The notes under the pieces were generated by a model. It did no database searches. It saw only the letters and a program-made list of their open reading frames with translations, and had not been told where the DNA came from. Source: Anaerolineales bacterium (lineage in GTDB: Bacteria; Chloroflexota; Anaerolineae; Anaerolineales; Villigracilaceae). Taken from it: a DNA stretch of 7,103 bases. Position numbers and translations under genes: made by a program. Shown piece after piece: positions 1 through 6,141 of this stretch (position 1 is its first letter; each line of letters opens with the position of its first letter). The stretch spans positions 1 through 7,103 of the forward strand of contig JAFGKO010000337.1 in NCBI GenBank assembly GCA_016928525.1, read 5' to 3'.

Positions 1-2
1 AC

Positions 3-407
3 CCCGTTTGCTGCCTGCCAACTGACATGGTGGCGAAAGCAGCGAAGTTGATGAAGAGCAAGAAAATCGGTTCGTTACCTGTTATTGAGAACGGGCAGAC
101 CCAGAAATTGGTGGGCATTGTGACCGATCGCGATCTGACTTTAAAGATCGTGGCCGAAGGGCTCGACGCCAAATCCACGAAAGTGGAGGCAGTGATGACG
201 CGCAAGGTAGTGACCTGCCGCGCTGAAGATGATTTGCAGAAAGCGCTGGATGCGATGGCTGAACATCAATTGCGCCGCATTCCCGTCGTGGATAACGACA
301 ATCAGATCCTGGGGATTATTGCCCAGGCAGACGTGGCGACGCGAGTCGATAAGCCGAAAAAAACTGCGGCGCTGGTGAAGGGAATTTCGCGATCCAACGC
401 GAAGTAA
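3..407 (+). CDS. Two-CBS-domain protein, 5' end outside the window
   Basis: This is a tandem CBS (Bateman) module. Such modules usually bind adenosyl ligands (AMP, ATP, SAM) and act as cytoplasmic energy or stress sensors. The frame is open to the left edge. The residues before the first ATG (27) read PVCCLPTD, which is the normal first strand of a CBS domain, so that Met is internal and the real start lies upstream. Counting from base 3, CBS1 covers about residues 1-53 and ends with GIVTDRDL, a canonical ligand-phosphate motif. CBS2 covers about 59-116, starts at VMTRKVVTCRAEDD and ends with GIIAQADVA, where Thr of the motif is replaced. A short basic tail follows. No other domain is visible. 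The next gene starts 11 bp downstream, so the two are probably co-transcribed. The family call is firm; the ligand and partner are unknown. Confidence 0.9.
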   Translation, partial: PVCCLPTDMVAKAAKLMKSKKIGSLPVIENGQTQKLVGIVTDRDLTLKIVAEGLDAKSTKVEAVMTRKVVTCRAEDDLQKALDAMAEHQLRRIPVVDNDNQILGIIAQADVATRVDKPKKTAALVKGISRSNAK

Positions 408-418
408 GAGAGAACTCG

Positions 419-1357
419 ATGCGCCGCAATCCGTGCATTGCCGCTTTTTTGGCATCGGTATTGGTGTTGCTGACCTTAGCTGCCTGTGGGACGCAGCCAG
501 AGGCGGTGATGTTATTGTTTACGCCAGTACAAACAGGCGTGCCCTGTGAGGCGTGTGCCCAGGCAACATTAGCTGCCGCACAGGCCCAAGAGCAATACGA
601 CGCCGATAATCGGGCGGCAGCTACCGCCGAAATTGTGCGCGCCAATGCACAGGCGACCTTGAATTCAGCCAATGCAACGTTAAGCGCGGCCCAGACCCAG
701 GATCAAAGCAATGCCAATGCCATCGCCGCTCAGATAGCGGCTACTGCTGAAATAGTGCGCGCCAATGCACAGGCGACCTTGGTTGCAGCAGGCTCGACGC
801 AGAGCGCCGCACTGACCCAGGATGCGATTCACCAGACCCAAATGGCAGGCCTGGCGACAACAGGTGCAGAAGCCATAGCGATTCAACAAAATAAAGACGA
901 ACTCGCTGCCAGCACCCAGACAGCTGTTGCCAATAATATCGCCACGCAAACCCAAGCCGCCGTCGTGACATCAGAATGGTATGCCAACCAGGAACGCCAG
1001 CGCGAAGAACAAAGGCAAGGGCCAATTGCTTTCTTATGGATGTGGTGCTTTCCAATCTTCATTGTACTGTTCGCAGGTTTGGTTCTTTGGGGAATCTGGC
1101 GCTGGCTGAAGATTCAGCAAGCCAACCAAAGTATTCTCGAAAATCCCGTTGACAGGTTGCCAGCACCGACAATTGAAATCATATCTCATCAACATGATGA
1201 TGATTCGTTGCCGTACCTTGAAAGTGACGTTGTTGTCGATAGCCGTTATCAGCCTACTACCAAGCCCGACGACCAGGTGCGCCGGTGGCTTGATGAAGTC
1301 AAGCGCAGGCTGCTAAGTAGGGATAAGGAGGATGAAGCCGATGACACACACGATTGA
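419..1357 (+). CDS. Ala/Gln-rich lipoprotein with internal repeats and one TM helix
   Basis: I do not recognise a named family. The 312-aa protein starts with a lipoprotein signal peptide: positively charged MRRN, a hydrophobic core, and lipobox LAAC with the lipidated Cys at residue 23. A CxxC pair follows at residues 43-46. Residues about 47-195 are low-complexity Ala/Gln/Thr/Asn-rich, with no aromatic core, and probably form a long helical or coiled stalk. They contain two consecutive 40-residue units (68-107 and 108-147), each starting ATAEIVRANAQATL. A strong TM helix spans about 203-227 and is followed by Arg and Lys (RWLK), so the positive-inside rule puts the 85-residue C-terminal tail in the cytoplasm. 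The tail ends in acidic residues (DKEDEADD). The protein would therefore be anchored twice, by lipid and by helix, with an extracytoplasmic loop between. Upstream ribosome-binding signal is weak (AGAGAG). The 3' end overlaps the next gene. Role unknown; a surface or envelope tether is an inference. Confidence 0.85.
   Translation: MRRNPCIAAFLASVLVLLTLAACGTQPEAVMLLFTPVQTGVPCEACAQATLAAAQAQEQYDADNRAAATAEIVRANAQATLNSANATLSAAQTQDQSNANAIAAQIAATAEIVRANAQATLVAAGSTQSAALTQDAIHQTQMAGLATTGAEAIAIQQNKDELAASTQTAVANNIATQTQAAVVTSEWYANQERQREEQRQGPIAFLWMWCFPIFIVLFAGLVLWGIWRWLKIQQANQSILENPVDRLPAPTIEIISHQHDDDSLPYLESDVVVDSRYQPTTKPDDQVRRWLDEVKRRLLSRDKEDEADDTHD
620..861 (+). repeat. Tandem 120-bp duplication inside the lipoprotein gene
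   Basis: Two units offset by exactly 120 bp begin at 620 and 740, and each encodes a 40-residue segment. The first ~42 bases of each unit are nearly identical, including a perfect 27-base match at 635-661 and 755-781. Identity fades in the second half of each unit. A degenerate earlier copy (CAQATLAAAQAQ, residues 46-57) precedes them. The stalk therefore looks as if it was lengthened by in-frame duplication. Confidence 0.8.
1325..1331 (+). promoter_or_regulatory. Ribosome-binding site that decides the start at 1341
   Basis: AAGGAGG is a near-perfect Shine-Dalgarno sequence located inside the end of the lipoprotein gene. It directly abuts an ATG at 1332 (no spacer), but stands 9 nt before the ATG at 1341, a normal distance. 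The ATG at 1341 is therefore preferred. Confidence 0.75.
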
Positions 1358-1991
1358 TCCCTATCATTTCGATCAAGAGGCCCTTCGAATCAGAACGCAG
1401 GTACCGATAATCCTGACAAAATGGGGATTGCTGCCCCGGTTTAAACGCTGGCGATTAACACAAGATCCAGAAACCGGAATGATCGTACTGTTCGGCATAC
1501 TCAATAACAGATATATTGCCACGCATACTTCAATCCCTTTCAGCAATTACTTCGATCCGCGCTTATTGCATGATCTCGAAAGTGAACTGCAAGTGCAAGT
1601 CGTGTCCTGCAACAGCGATGGCCTGCGCTATGCCTTCATCCTGGACCGCGGTCAATTCGGCAGATTACCCACGCACATAGAATTTCCCTTTGTTGATAAC
1701 GGCAAGCTTATCGCCAGGGTGGTATACAGCGATAACCTGCAATCCGTGCCAACTCCACCTGTAGATACCGATACTGCAAAGGTTGAGGATCAAATATTAG
1801 TGCGACAGGGCGTGGGAGCTTTCTTGAAGGTCTTTGACGATATCAAGCTCAGGGACGATGCCGCCCAGATCTCTGCTCAAAGCCCTCCCGATATCGTGCT
1901 TATTGACGAAGCTGAATTCAATAAACGGTTAGCAGAGTATGAAGCCAATCGGCAGAGGCGCAAACGTATCAGGAATTTACTCGATAGGTAG
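1341..1991 (+). CDS. Unrecognised soluble protein, partner of the lipoprotein
   Basis: Not recognised. The 216-aa product begins MTHTIDPYHF; a longer reading from 1332 adds only three residues and has no ribosome-binding spacer. There is no signal peptide or TM segment, so it is probably cytoplasmic. Residues about 20-145 look like a mixed alpha/beta fold with aromatic and hydrophobic strands (GMIVLFGILNNRYIATH, RYAFILDRGQFGRLP, HIEFPFVDNGKLIARVVY). A Pro/Thr/Asp-rich linker lies at about 135-150. The C-terminal part contains an acidic stretch and then a basic helix (EYEANRQRRKRIRNLLDR), which could bind nucleic acid or an acidic partner. The start overlaps the lipoprotein gene by 17 bp, implying translational coupling. 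The lipoprotein's acidic cytoplasmic tail is a plausible binding partner, but this is inference. Confidence 0.75.
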   Translation: MTHTIDPYHFDQEALRIRTQVPIILTKWGLLPRFKRWRLTQDPETGMIVLFGILNNRYIATHTSIPFSNYFDPRLLHDLESELQVQVVSCNSDGLRYAFILDRGQFGRLPTHIEFPFVDNGKLIARVVYSDNLQSVPTPPVDTDTAKVEDQILVRQGVGAFLKVFDDIKLRDDAAQISAQSPPDIVLIDEAEFNKRLAEYEANRQRRKRIRNLLDR

Positions 1992-2044
1992 GCTGGATAG
2001 TTTTACAGCACGCCCGGCCAGGAACAAATCGAACCTGTAATATA

Positions 2045-2061
2045 TCCTTTCAATAAAGGAG
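2045..2061 (+). promoter_or_regulatory. Hairpin that sequesters the ribosome-binding site of the 64-aa gene
   Basis: TCCTTT (2045-2050), loop CAAT, AAAGGA (2055-2060) form a perfect 6-bp stem. The right arm is the Shine-Dalgarno AAAGGAG (2055-2061), five nt before the ATG at 2067. The left arm mimics the anti-Shine-Dalgarno sequence. The stem is AU-rich and modest in stability, so it could act as a translational switch or thermosensor-like element, or be chance. Confidence 0.4.
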
Positions 2062-2066
2062 AAATA

Positions 2067-2261
2067 ATGGGACGCAAAGGTGTCAGTAAACGCAAGCCGA
2101 AAAAAAACAAATCGATATCCAATGACAACAGCTCTTCCAATACACGCCCAGGTGAAAGCTCGCCCGTACAGTCGCTTGTGAAAAACAATGAAGCCACTCT
2201 CCACAGAGGCGGTACGAATTCTGTCGCTGGATCGAATAAGAAAAACAGAAAAGGAAAGTAA
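2067..2261 (+). CDS. Small, highly basic low-complexity protein (64 aa)
   Basis: Not recognised. The protein is rich in Lys, Arg, Ser, Asn and Gly, with basic ends (GRKGVSKRKPKKNK at the start, KKNRKGK at the end) and a Ser/Asn-rich polar middle. It has almost no hydrophobic core, so it is probably disordered. Such proteins often bind RNA, DNA or ribosomes, but nothing here proves that. Support for it being a gene is a strong ribosome-binding site, AAAGGAG at 2055-2061 with a 5-nt spacer, and its place in a co-directional run between larger genes. The antisense ORFs over the same bases lack such a signal. Confidence 0.6.
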   Translation: MGRKGVSKRKPKKNKSISNDNSSSNTRPGESSPVQSLVKNNEATLHRGGTNSVAGSNKKNRKGK

Positions 2262-2318
2262 GCTTCCGGTTGATGTAATGATGTTTATCGTTCTAAGTAT
2301 TACCGCGGAGAAAAGACA

Positions 2319-2477
2319 ATGAAACTGAATTTGCTCTTTATCGTTATGGATTTGCTTACCTTACTGGCCTATCCGATCGTATTTGTGTACGGCAAACTGC
2401 GCCAGTTTTCAAAATCAAAAGAAAGCATCCCTCTGACGAAATTATTGGTCCCTGTTGCAATCACACCTGACGGATAA
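2319..2477 (+). CDS. Small single-pass membrane protein (52 aa)
   Basis: Translation from ATG 2319 gives 52 residues ending at TAA 2475-2477. Residues about 3-24 (LNLLFIVMDLLTLLAYPIVF) form one hydrophobic helix. It is followed by VYGKLRQFSKSK, a positively charged juxtamembrane segment, and then a short tail KESIPLTKLLVPVAITPDG that is mildly hydrophobic. The positive-inside rule places the C-terminus in the cytoplasm. There is no lipobox, so this is a TM peptide and not a lipoprotein. The ribosome-binding site GCGGAG (2305-2310) sits 8 nt upstream. The gene lies 57 bp after the 64-aa gene and 36-39 bp before the SLOG gene, consistent with co-transcription. Function unknown; a membrane partner for the SLOG protein is a hypothesis. 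Confidence 0.65.
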   Translation: MKLNLLFIVMDLLTLLAYPIVFVYGKLRQFSKSKESIPLTKLLVPVAITPDG

Positions 2478-2496
2478 CCAATCGAAAAAGTATAAA
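2467..2496 (+). promoter_or_regulatory. Weak candidate promoter before the SLOG gene
   Basis: CTGACG (2467-2472) and TATAAA (2491-2496) are separated by 18 bp and resemble sigma-70 -35 and -10 boxes (4/6 and 5/6 matches). The -35 box overlaps the end of the 52-aa gene. The start would fall near 2503, giving a very short leader. This is weak evidence, and consensus boxes for this lineage are not known to me. Confidence 0.2.
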
Positions 2497-2516
2497 CATG
2501 CGAAAGAAAGGTAATG

Positions 2517-3275
2517 ATGCGCACTCTAAAGATTTCTTTTCCTGAACAGCAAGCGCTCTGCGTTTTTCCCGGCGAGCGTTTGGACCTGCCGCAAGCTATT
2601 TCTGAATTGCGGCTGGATGGGCATTACCCTGTGATCGTACTGATCGGCGGTGGGATTGATGAACAACAAGCTGTGGTGACACGGCAGGCTATCCAAACCA
2701 TTTCCAGGATCGCAGAAGATATGAACGCTGTAGTCATCTGCGGAGGAACAGACATGGGGGTGATGGCTGAAATCGGCCAGGTAAGATGGCGGAATCGTTA
2801 CAAATTCCCATTGGTAGGGGTAGCGCCTGAAGAGTTGGTAGCCTGGCCTGGCGGCCCGCGTAGCATAAAGTTTTTATGGTGGGGGAAACAGCGTTGGCAA
2901 TTAGAATCTCATTACTCCCATTTCATCCTTGTGCCCGGCAGCCAGTTTGGGGATGAGTCTCCGTGGATTGTTGATACAGCAACCATAGTTTCCGAAGGCC
3001 ACCGGTCTGTAACGATCTTGATCAACGGCGGCGAAGTTTCCCGGAAAGATATCGAATTGAGTTTGGAGAACGGTCGTCCGGTCATCGCTTTGAGTCGTAC
3101 AGGACGTCTGGCAGATGAATTGTCAAGGCAGCCCAACCGGCACAAATTGATTACCGTGGCCCCGGCAAATGCTGAGAAACGGATCGTAGAGCTTGTTCAA
3201 ACAGCGCTATCAATTAATGATGAAAGCGTGCTAACCCAGGCGTTAAATGAGCAATTCCAACAGGCGATTGTTTAA
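2517..3275 (+). CDS. SLOG-domain protein of the TRPM type (LSDAT_prok)
   Basis: This looks like a prokaryotic member of the SLOG superfamily related to the N-terminal domain of TRPM channels. SLOG is a Rossmann-like fold that binds nucleotide derivatives or related ligands. Residues are numbered from the ATG at 2514. A Gly-rich loop LIGGG is at 43-47. The second Gly motif ICGGTDMGVM is at 75-84, and FPLVGVAPEE is at 98-107. The characteristic LESHYSHFILV is at 130-140, equivalent to the TRPM L-x-x-H-x-x-F-I-L-V strand. TILINGGE is at 167-174, and RPVIALSRTGRLADEL at 188-203 matches the PVV-x-x-x-GSGR-AD-L ending. No TM segment is seen, so it is cytoplasmic. Two ATGs compete (2514 and 2517); GAAAGG ending at 2511 leaves 5 nt to 2517 and only 2 to 2514, so 2517 is preferred. 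The gene directly follows a small TM protein. The superfamily call is strong; ligand and output are unknown. Confidence 0.8.
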   Translation: MRTLKISFPEQQALCVFPGERLDLPQAISELRLDGHYPVIVLIGGGIDEQQAVVTRQAIQTISRIAEDMNAVVICGGTDMGVMAEIGQVRWRNRYKFPLVGVAPEELVAWPGGPRSIKFLWWGKQRWQLESHYSHFILVPGSQFGDESPWIVDTATIVSEGHRSVTILINGGEVSRKDIELSLENGRPVIALSRTGRLADELSRQPNRHKLITVAPANAEKRIVELVQTALSINDESVLTQALNEQFQQAIV

Positions 3276-3340
3276 TAAAACTGCCGAAAGATTGACTTGG
3301 AAGTTGTATTTTTCATATCATCGAAAAGGAGCGAATATCG

Positions 3341-4819
3341 ATGAGAATCCTGCTAGTTTACCCCGAGTTTCCAGATACCTTCTGGAGTTTCAAACACGCG
3401 CTTAAGTTTATCCGCAAGAAGGCCGGTGCGCCCCCGCTGGGCCTGTTGACCGTTGCAGCTATGCTGCCTTCCGAGTGGGAAAAACGGCTGGTCGATCTCA
3501 ACGTAACGGACCTCACAGATGAAGACCTGGCGTGGGCCGATTATGTCTTCATCAGCGGCATGGTTGTGCAGCGTGAATCAGCACGGGCCATCATCAAACA
3601 TTGTAAAACAGCCGGCGTGCAAGTGGTGGCAGGTGGCCCGCTCTTCACGATGGAACACGAACAATTCCCGGATGTGGACCATTTTGTCCTGAACGAGGCT
3701 GAGGAGACGCTAGCGCCGTTTTTACGGGACCTGGAACAGGGTCGGGCTAGACGCGTTTACACGTCTGATGAATTCCCCGATCTACACCAAACCCCGGTCC
3801 CGCTTTGGCAGATAGTAAATCTCAGGCAGTACGACACAGTCAGCATCCAGTTCTCGCGCGGCTGCCCCTTCAATTGTGACTTCTGCAACGTGACATCCTT
3901 GTTAGGCCATCGCCCGCGCACCAAGACTGCCTCACAGATCATTGCCGAGTTGGACAGCCTTTACGCGCTGGGTTGGCGCAAGAGCATCTTTTTCGTGGAC
4001 GACAACTTTATCGGTAACAAGAAGCATATCAAGACCGAGGTGCTGCCAGCCCTAATTGAATGGCGCAAAGGTAAAACCGGTATGCCGTTCAGTACGGAAG
4101 CCTCCATTAACCTGGCGGATGATCCAGAATTGATGCGCCTCATGGTAAATGCCGGGTTCGACACGGTTTTTGTCGGTATCGAGACGCCCAATGAAGACAG
4201 CCTGGCCGAATGCAGTAAGAACCAGAACAAAGGCCGCGATCTGGTGGAGAGCGTCAAGCAACTCCAGCGTGCAGGACTCCAGGTACAGGGTGGTTTCATC
4301 GTCGGGTTCGACAATGATTCCGCCTCGATCTTCCAACAGCAGATCGACTTCATCCAGAAGAGCGGCATTGTGACGGCTATGGTCGGGCTGCTGCAAGCTC
4401 CCTTAGGAACGCGTCTGTACGAGCGCATGCAAAAAGAAGGCCGCCTGGTCAACGAATTTTCAGGCGATAACGTGGACGGCTCGACCAACATCATCCCCAG
4501 AATGGGTCTGGAACCGCTGCGAGAAGGCTACCGCGAGATTCTAAGCCATATCTACGCACCCAGGTTTTATTACGAGCGCGTCTTGACGTTTCTCCGCGAG
4601 TACCAGCCACCCAAAGTCAGAAGCCACCTGGAACCGCAATATATCCTTGCCCTGTGGCGGTCCATATACCAACTGGGCATCCGCGGCGTCGAACGTGTCC
4701 AATACTGGCGGCTCTTTTTCTGGACCCTGTTCCGGCGTCCACGCCTGTTCCCCCTGGCAATCACATTCGCCATCTACGGCTTCCATTTTCGCCAGGTGAC
4801 CGAGCTGCATGTTGGTTGA
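3341..4819 (+). CDS. B12-binding radical SAM protein with DUF4070-type C-terminus
   Basis: The 492-aa protein has the usual layout of cobalamin-dependent radical SAM enzymes. An N-terminal Rossmann-like B12-binding domain spans about 1-150: RILLVYPEFP, PPLGLLTVAAML, and VVAGGPLFT with Gly 98-99. The His of DxHxxG is absent, as is common in this class. The radical SAM barrel spans about 165-345. The [4Fe-4S] cluster motif is CPFNCDFC, Cys 175, 179 and 182, followed by FFVDDNFIGN (217-226) and VFVGIETPN (277-284). The C-terminal part (about 350-490) starts APLGTRLYERMQKEGRL and resembles DUF4070. That layout is shared with the hopanoid C-2 methylase HpnP, but also with many uncharacterised relatives. 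No hopanoid gene is nearby, so no symbol is given. The likely reaction is methylation or another radical modification at an unreactive carbon. The start is supported by AAAGGAG (3325-3331) with a 9-nt spacer, and the length is full. Confidence 0.9.
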   Translation: MRILLVYPEFPDTFWSFKHALKFIRKKAGAPPLGLLTVAAMLPSEWEKRLVDLNVTDLTDEDLAWADYVFISGMVVQRESARAIIKHCKTAGVQVVAGGPLFTMEHEQFPDVDHFVLNEAEETLAPFLRDLEQGRARRVYTSDEFPDLHQTPVPLWQIVNLRQYDTVSIQFSRGCPFNCDFCNVTSLLGHRPRTKTASQIIAELDSLYALGWRKSIFFVDDNFIGNKKHIKTEVLPALIEWRKGKTGMPFSTEASINLADDPELMRLMVNAGFDTVFVGIETPNEDSLAECSKNQNKGRDLVESVKQLQRAGLQVQGGFIVGFDNDSASIFQQQIDFIQKSGIVTAMVGLLQAPLGTRLYERMQKEGRLVNEFSGDNVDGSTNIIPRMGLEPLREGYREILSHIYAPRFYYERVLTFLREYQPPKVRSHLEPQYILALWRSIYQLGIRGVERVQYWRLFFWTLFRRPRLFPLAITFAIYGFHFRQVTELHVG

Positions 4820-4829
4820 GGAGTAAACG

Positions 4830-4843
4830 CGCCGTTAACGGCG
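4830..4843. promoter_or_regulatory. 14-bp perfect palindrome after the radical SAM gene
   Basis: CGCCGTTAACGGCG is a perfect palindrome 10 bp past the stop codon. It could be an operator half-site pair for a dimeric regulator or an RNA hairpin (5-bp stem, TTAA loop). No T-tract follows, so it is not a standard terminator by itself. Its function is unproven. Confidence 0.35.
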
Positions 4844-4880
4844 ATAACAAGTATTACAAGCATCTTCTTCTCGATAAATC

Positions 4881-4915
4881 GGGGCGTGGGGTTACCCCAC
4901 CTCCCCCTTCTTTTT
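4881..4915 (+). terminator. Rho-independent terminator
   Basis: A GC-rich hairpin has an inner stem GTGGGG (4886-4891) / CCCCAC (4895-4900) with a TTA loop. It is extended across a small bulge by GGGG (4881-4884) / CCCC (4903-4906). The T-rich run CTTCTTTTT ends at 4915. It lies 62 bp after the radical SAM stop codon and ends that transcription unit, so the next gene needs its own promoter. Confidence 0.8.
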
Positions 4916-4952
4916 GAAAAGATACTATTACAGGTATTGTGTATTTCCAACT

Positions 4953-4957
4953 GGAGG
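4953..4957 (+). promoter_or_regulatory. Ribosome-binding site fixing the baeRF start at 4964
   Basis: GGAGG sits 6 nt before ATG 4964. The same frame is open back to a GTG at 4886, but that GTG lies in the terminator stem and has no ribosome-binding site. The 26 extra residues are not family-like, so 4964 is the start. Confidence 0.8.
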
Positions 4958-4963
4958 AACAAA

Positions 4964-6130
4964 ATGGATATTTTGACAAGGTCCGAACTAGAACAGTTAA
5001 TGCGTAAAGAACAGCAATGGTGTGTTTCAATCTACATGCCGACCCATCGTACTGGCGTGGATGCTCAGCAGGATCCGATCCGGCTGAAAAACCTGCTCGG
5101 CCAGGCTGAAAAAGAGCTGTCTGACCGGGGCATGGGCAGGCGCGATGTGCAAAAAATGCTCGACCCGGTTAGCAAGTTATTGCAGGATTCTGATTTCTGG
5201 CAGCATCAGAGTGATGGTCTGGCAATCTTTCTCTCTTCCAACGGAATTCGCCGCTATCGACTCCCGTTGAACTTTGAAGAATTTGTAACCGTCATGGACC
5301 GCTTCCATATCAAACCACTGCTGCCCCTCTTCACGGGCGACGGCCAGTTTTACATCCTGGCGTTGAGCCAGAACGAAGTCCGGTTGCTGCTGGGCACGCG
5401 CTACAGCGTCAGCCAGGTTGACATAGGGCAGGTGGGTGGCAGCCTGGCCGAAGCTATCCCATCTGATAATCATCAAATGAACCTCCAACTCCATTCTTCC
5501 GGTTCCACAGGGGGGATGTCCGGGCGTGATTCCGCAACATTCCACGGGCAAGGTGGCGGCAGTGATGAAAGCGACAAGAATGAGCTGCTGCGCTACTTCC
5601 ACCTGGTCTCGGATGGCTTGACGGAATTTCTCCAGGGAGACCGGGTGCCGCTCGTGTTGGCGGGCGTCGAATACCTGCTTCCAATCTACAAGGAAGCCAA
5701 CACCTATCCGAACTTGATGGCCACAGTTATCACAGGAAACCCTGATCTGTTGAGCGCCGACGAGTTGCACAAAAGCGCCTGGGATATTGTTCGCCCGCGC
5801 TTCCAGACGGCACACAAAGAGGCCGTCGCCAATTACCGGCAACTTGCCGGTCAGACGAGCGAACGAGTGGCAGACACATTGGAAAAGATCGTCCCTGCAG
5901 CGTCTGATGGCCGGATTGAAACATTGTTCCTTGCCACCGGAGTGCAACACTGGGGTGTCTTCAACCCGGATACCAATGAGATTGAACACCATGCTCAAAT
6001 GGAATCTGGCGACGAATCCCTGCTGGACCTGGCGGCTGTTCAAACCTACCTGAAAGGTGGCACAGTCTACGCCGTGGAACCGGACAAAGTGCCGGGGGGC
6101 ACCTCTGCCGCGGCTGTGCTGCGCTATTGA
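4964..6130 (+). CDS. Bacterial archaeo-eukaryotic release factor homologue (baeRF family 3)
   Basis: The 388-aa product matches the baeRF family 3 pattern known mainly from cyanobacteria and Chloroflexota. Numbered from 4964, the N-terminal domain opens MDILTRSELEQL, then CVSIYMPTHR (about 20-29) and QDPIRLKNLL (35-44). FWQHQSDGLAIFLS and FHIKPLLPLFTGDGQFYILALSQNEVRLL follow. A Gly/Ser/His-rich linker leads to HGQGGGSD (194-201), placed like the GGQ-containing loop of aeRF1. Then come PLVLAGVEYLLPIYKEANTY and a C-terminal domain with ETLFLATGVQHWGVFNP and the closing GGTVYAVEPDKVPGG, AVLRY. Eukaryotic relatives release peptides from ribosomes. The bacterial families are predicted to work in ribosome rescue, RNA processing or stress, with little experimental proof. 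It is cytoplasmic, of usual full length, and preceded by a terminator, so it is probably transcribed separately. Confidence 0.85.
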   Translation: MDILTRSELEQLMRKEQQWCVSIYMPTHRTGVDAQQDPIRLKNLLGQAEKELSDRGMGRRDVQKMLDPVSKLLQDSDFWQHQSDGLAIFLSSNGIRRYRLPLNFEEFVTVMDRFHIKPLLPLFTGDGQFYILALSQNEVRLLLGTRYSVSQVDIGQVGGSLAEAIPSDNHQMNLQLHSSGSTGGMSGRDSATFHGQGGGSDESDKNELLRYFHLVSDGLTEFLQGDRVPLVLAGVEYLLPIYKEANTYPNLMATVITGNPDLLSADELHKSAWDIVRPRFQTAHKEAVANYRQLAGQTSERVADTLEKIVPAASDGRIETLFLATGVQHWGVFNPDTNEIEHHAQMESGDESLLDLAAVQTYLKGGTVYAVEPDKVPGGTSAAAVLRY

Positions 6131-6141
6131 TCAAGCACAAA

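Noticed and set aside
27..407. CBS protein starting at ATG 27
   Set aside because: The open frame upstream encodes the normal beginning of the first CBS domain, so ATG 27 is an internal Met.
2498..2545. Short 15-codon frame from ATG 2498
   Set aside because: It is too short, overlaps the SLOG start in another frame and has no ribosome-binding site of its own.
3292..3321. Promoter TTGACT / TATCAT with an 18-bp spacer before the radical SAM gene
   Set aside because: Boxes are good (5/6 each), but the predicted start would fall at about 3328, inside the Shine-Dalgarno at 3325-3331, so the site is doubtful.
3961..4494. 177-codon minus-strand frame in the radical SAM gene
   Set aside because: It is a shadow of a firmly identified gene; the translation is Ser/Arg-rich with no domain.
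4886..4963. N-terminal extension of the baeRF gene from a GTG start
   Set aside because: The GTG lies in the stem of a terminator, lacks a ribosome-binding site, and the extra residues do not resemble the family; ATG 4964 has GGAGG at a 6-nt spacing.
5177..6043. 288-codon open frame on the minus strand
   Set aside because: It lies entirely inside the baeRF gene, which has clear family motifs on the plus strand; the antisense translation has no recognisable domain.
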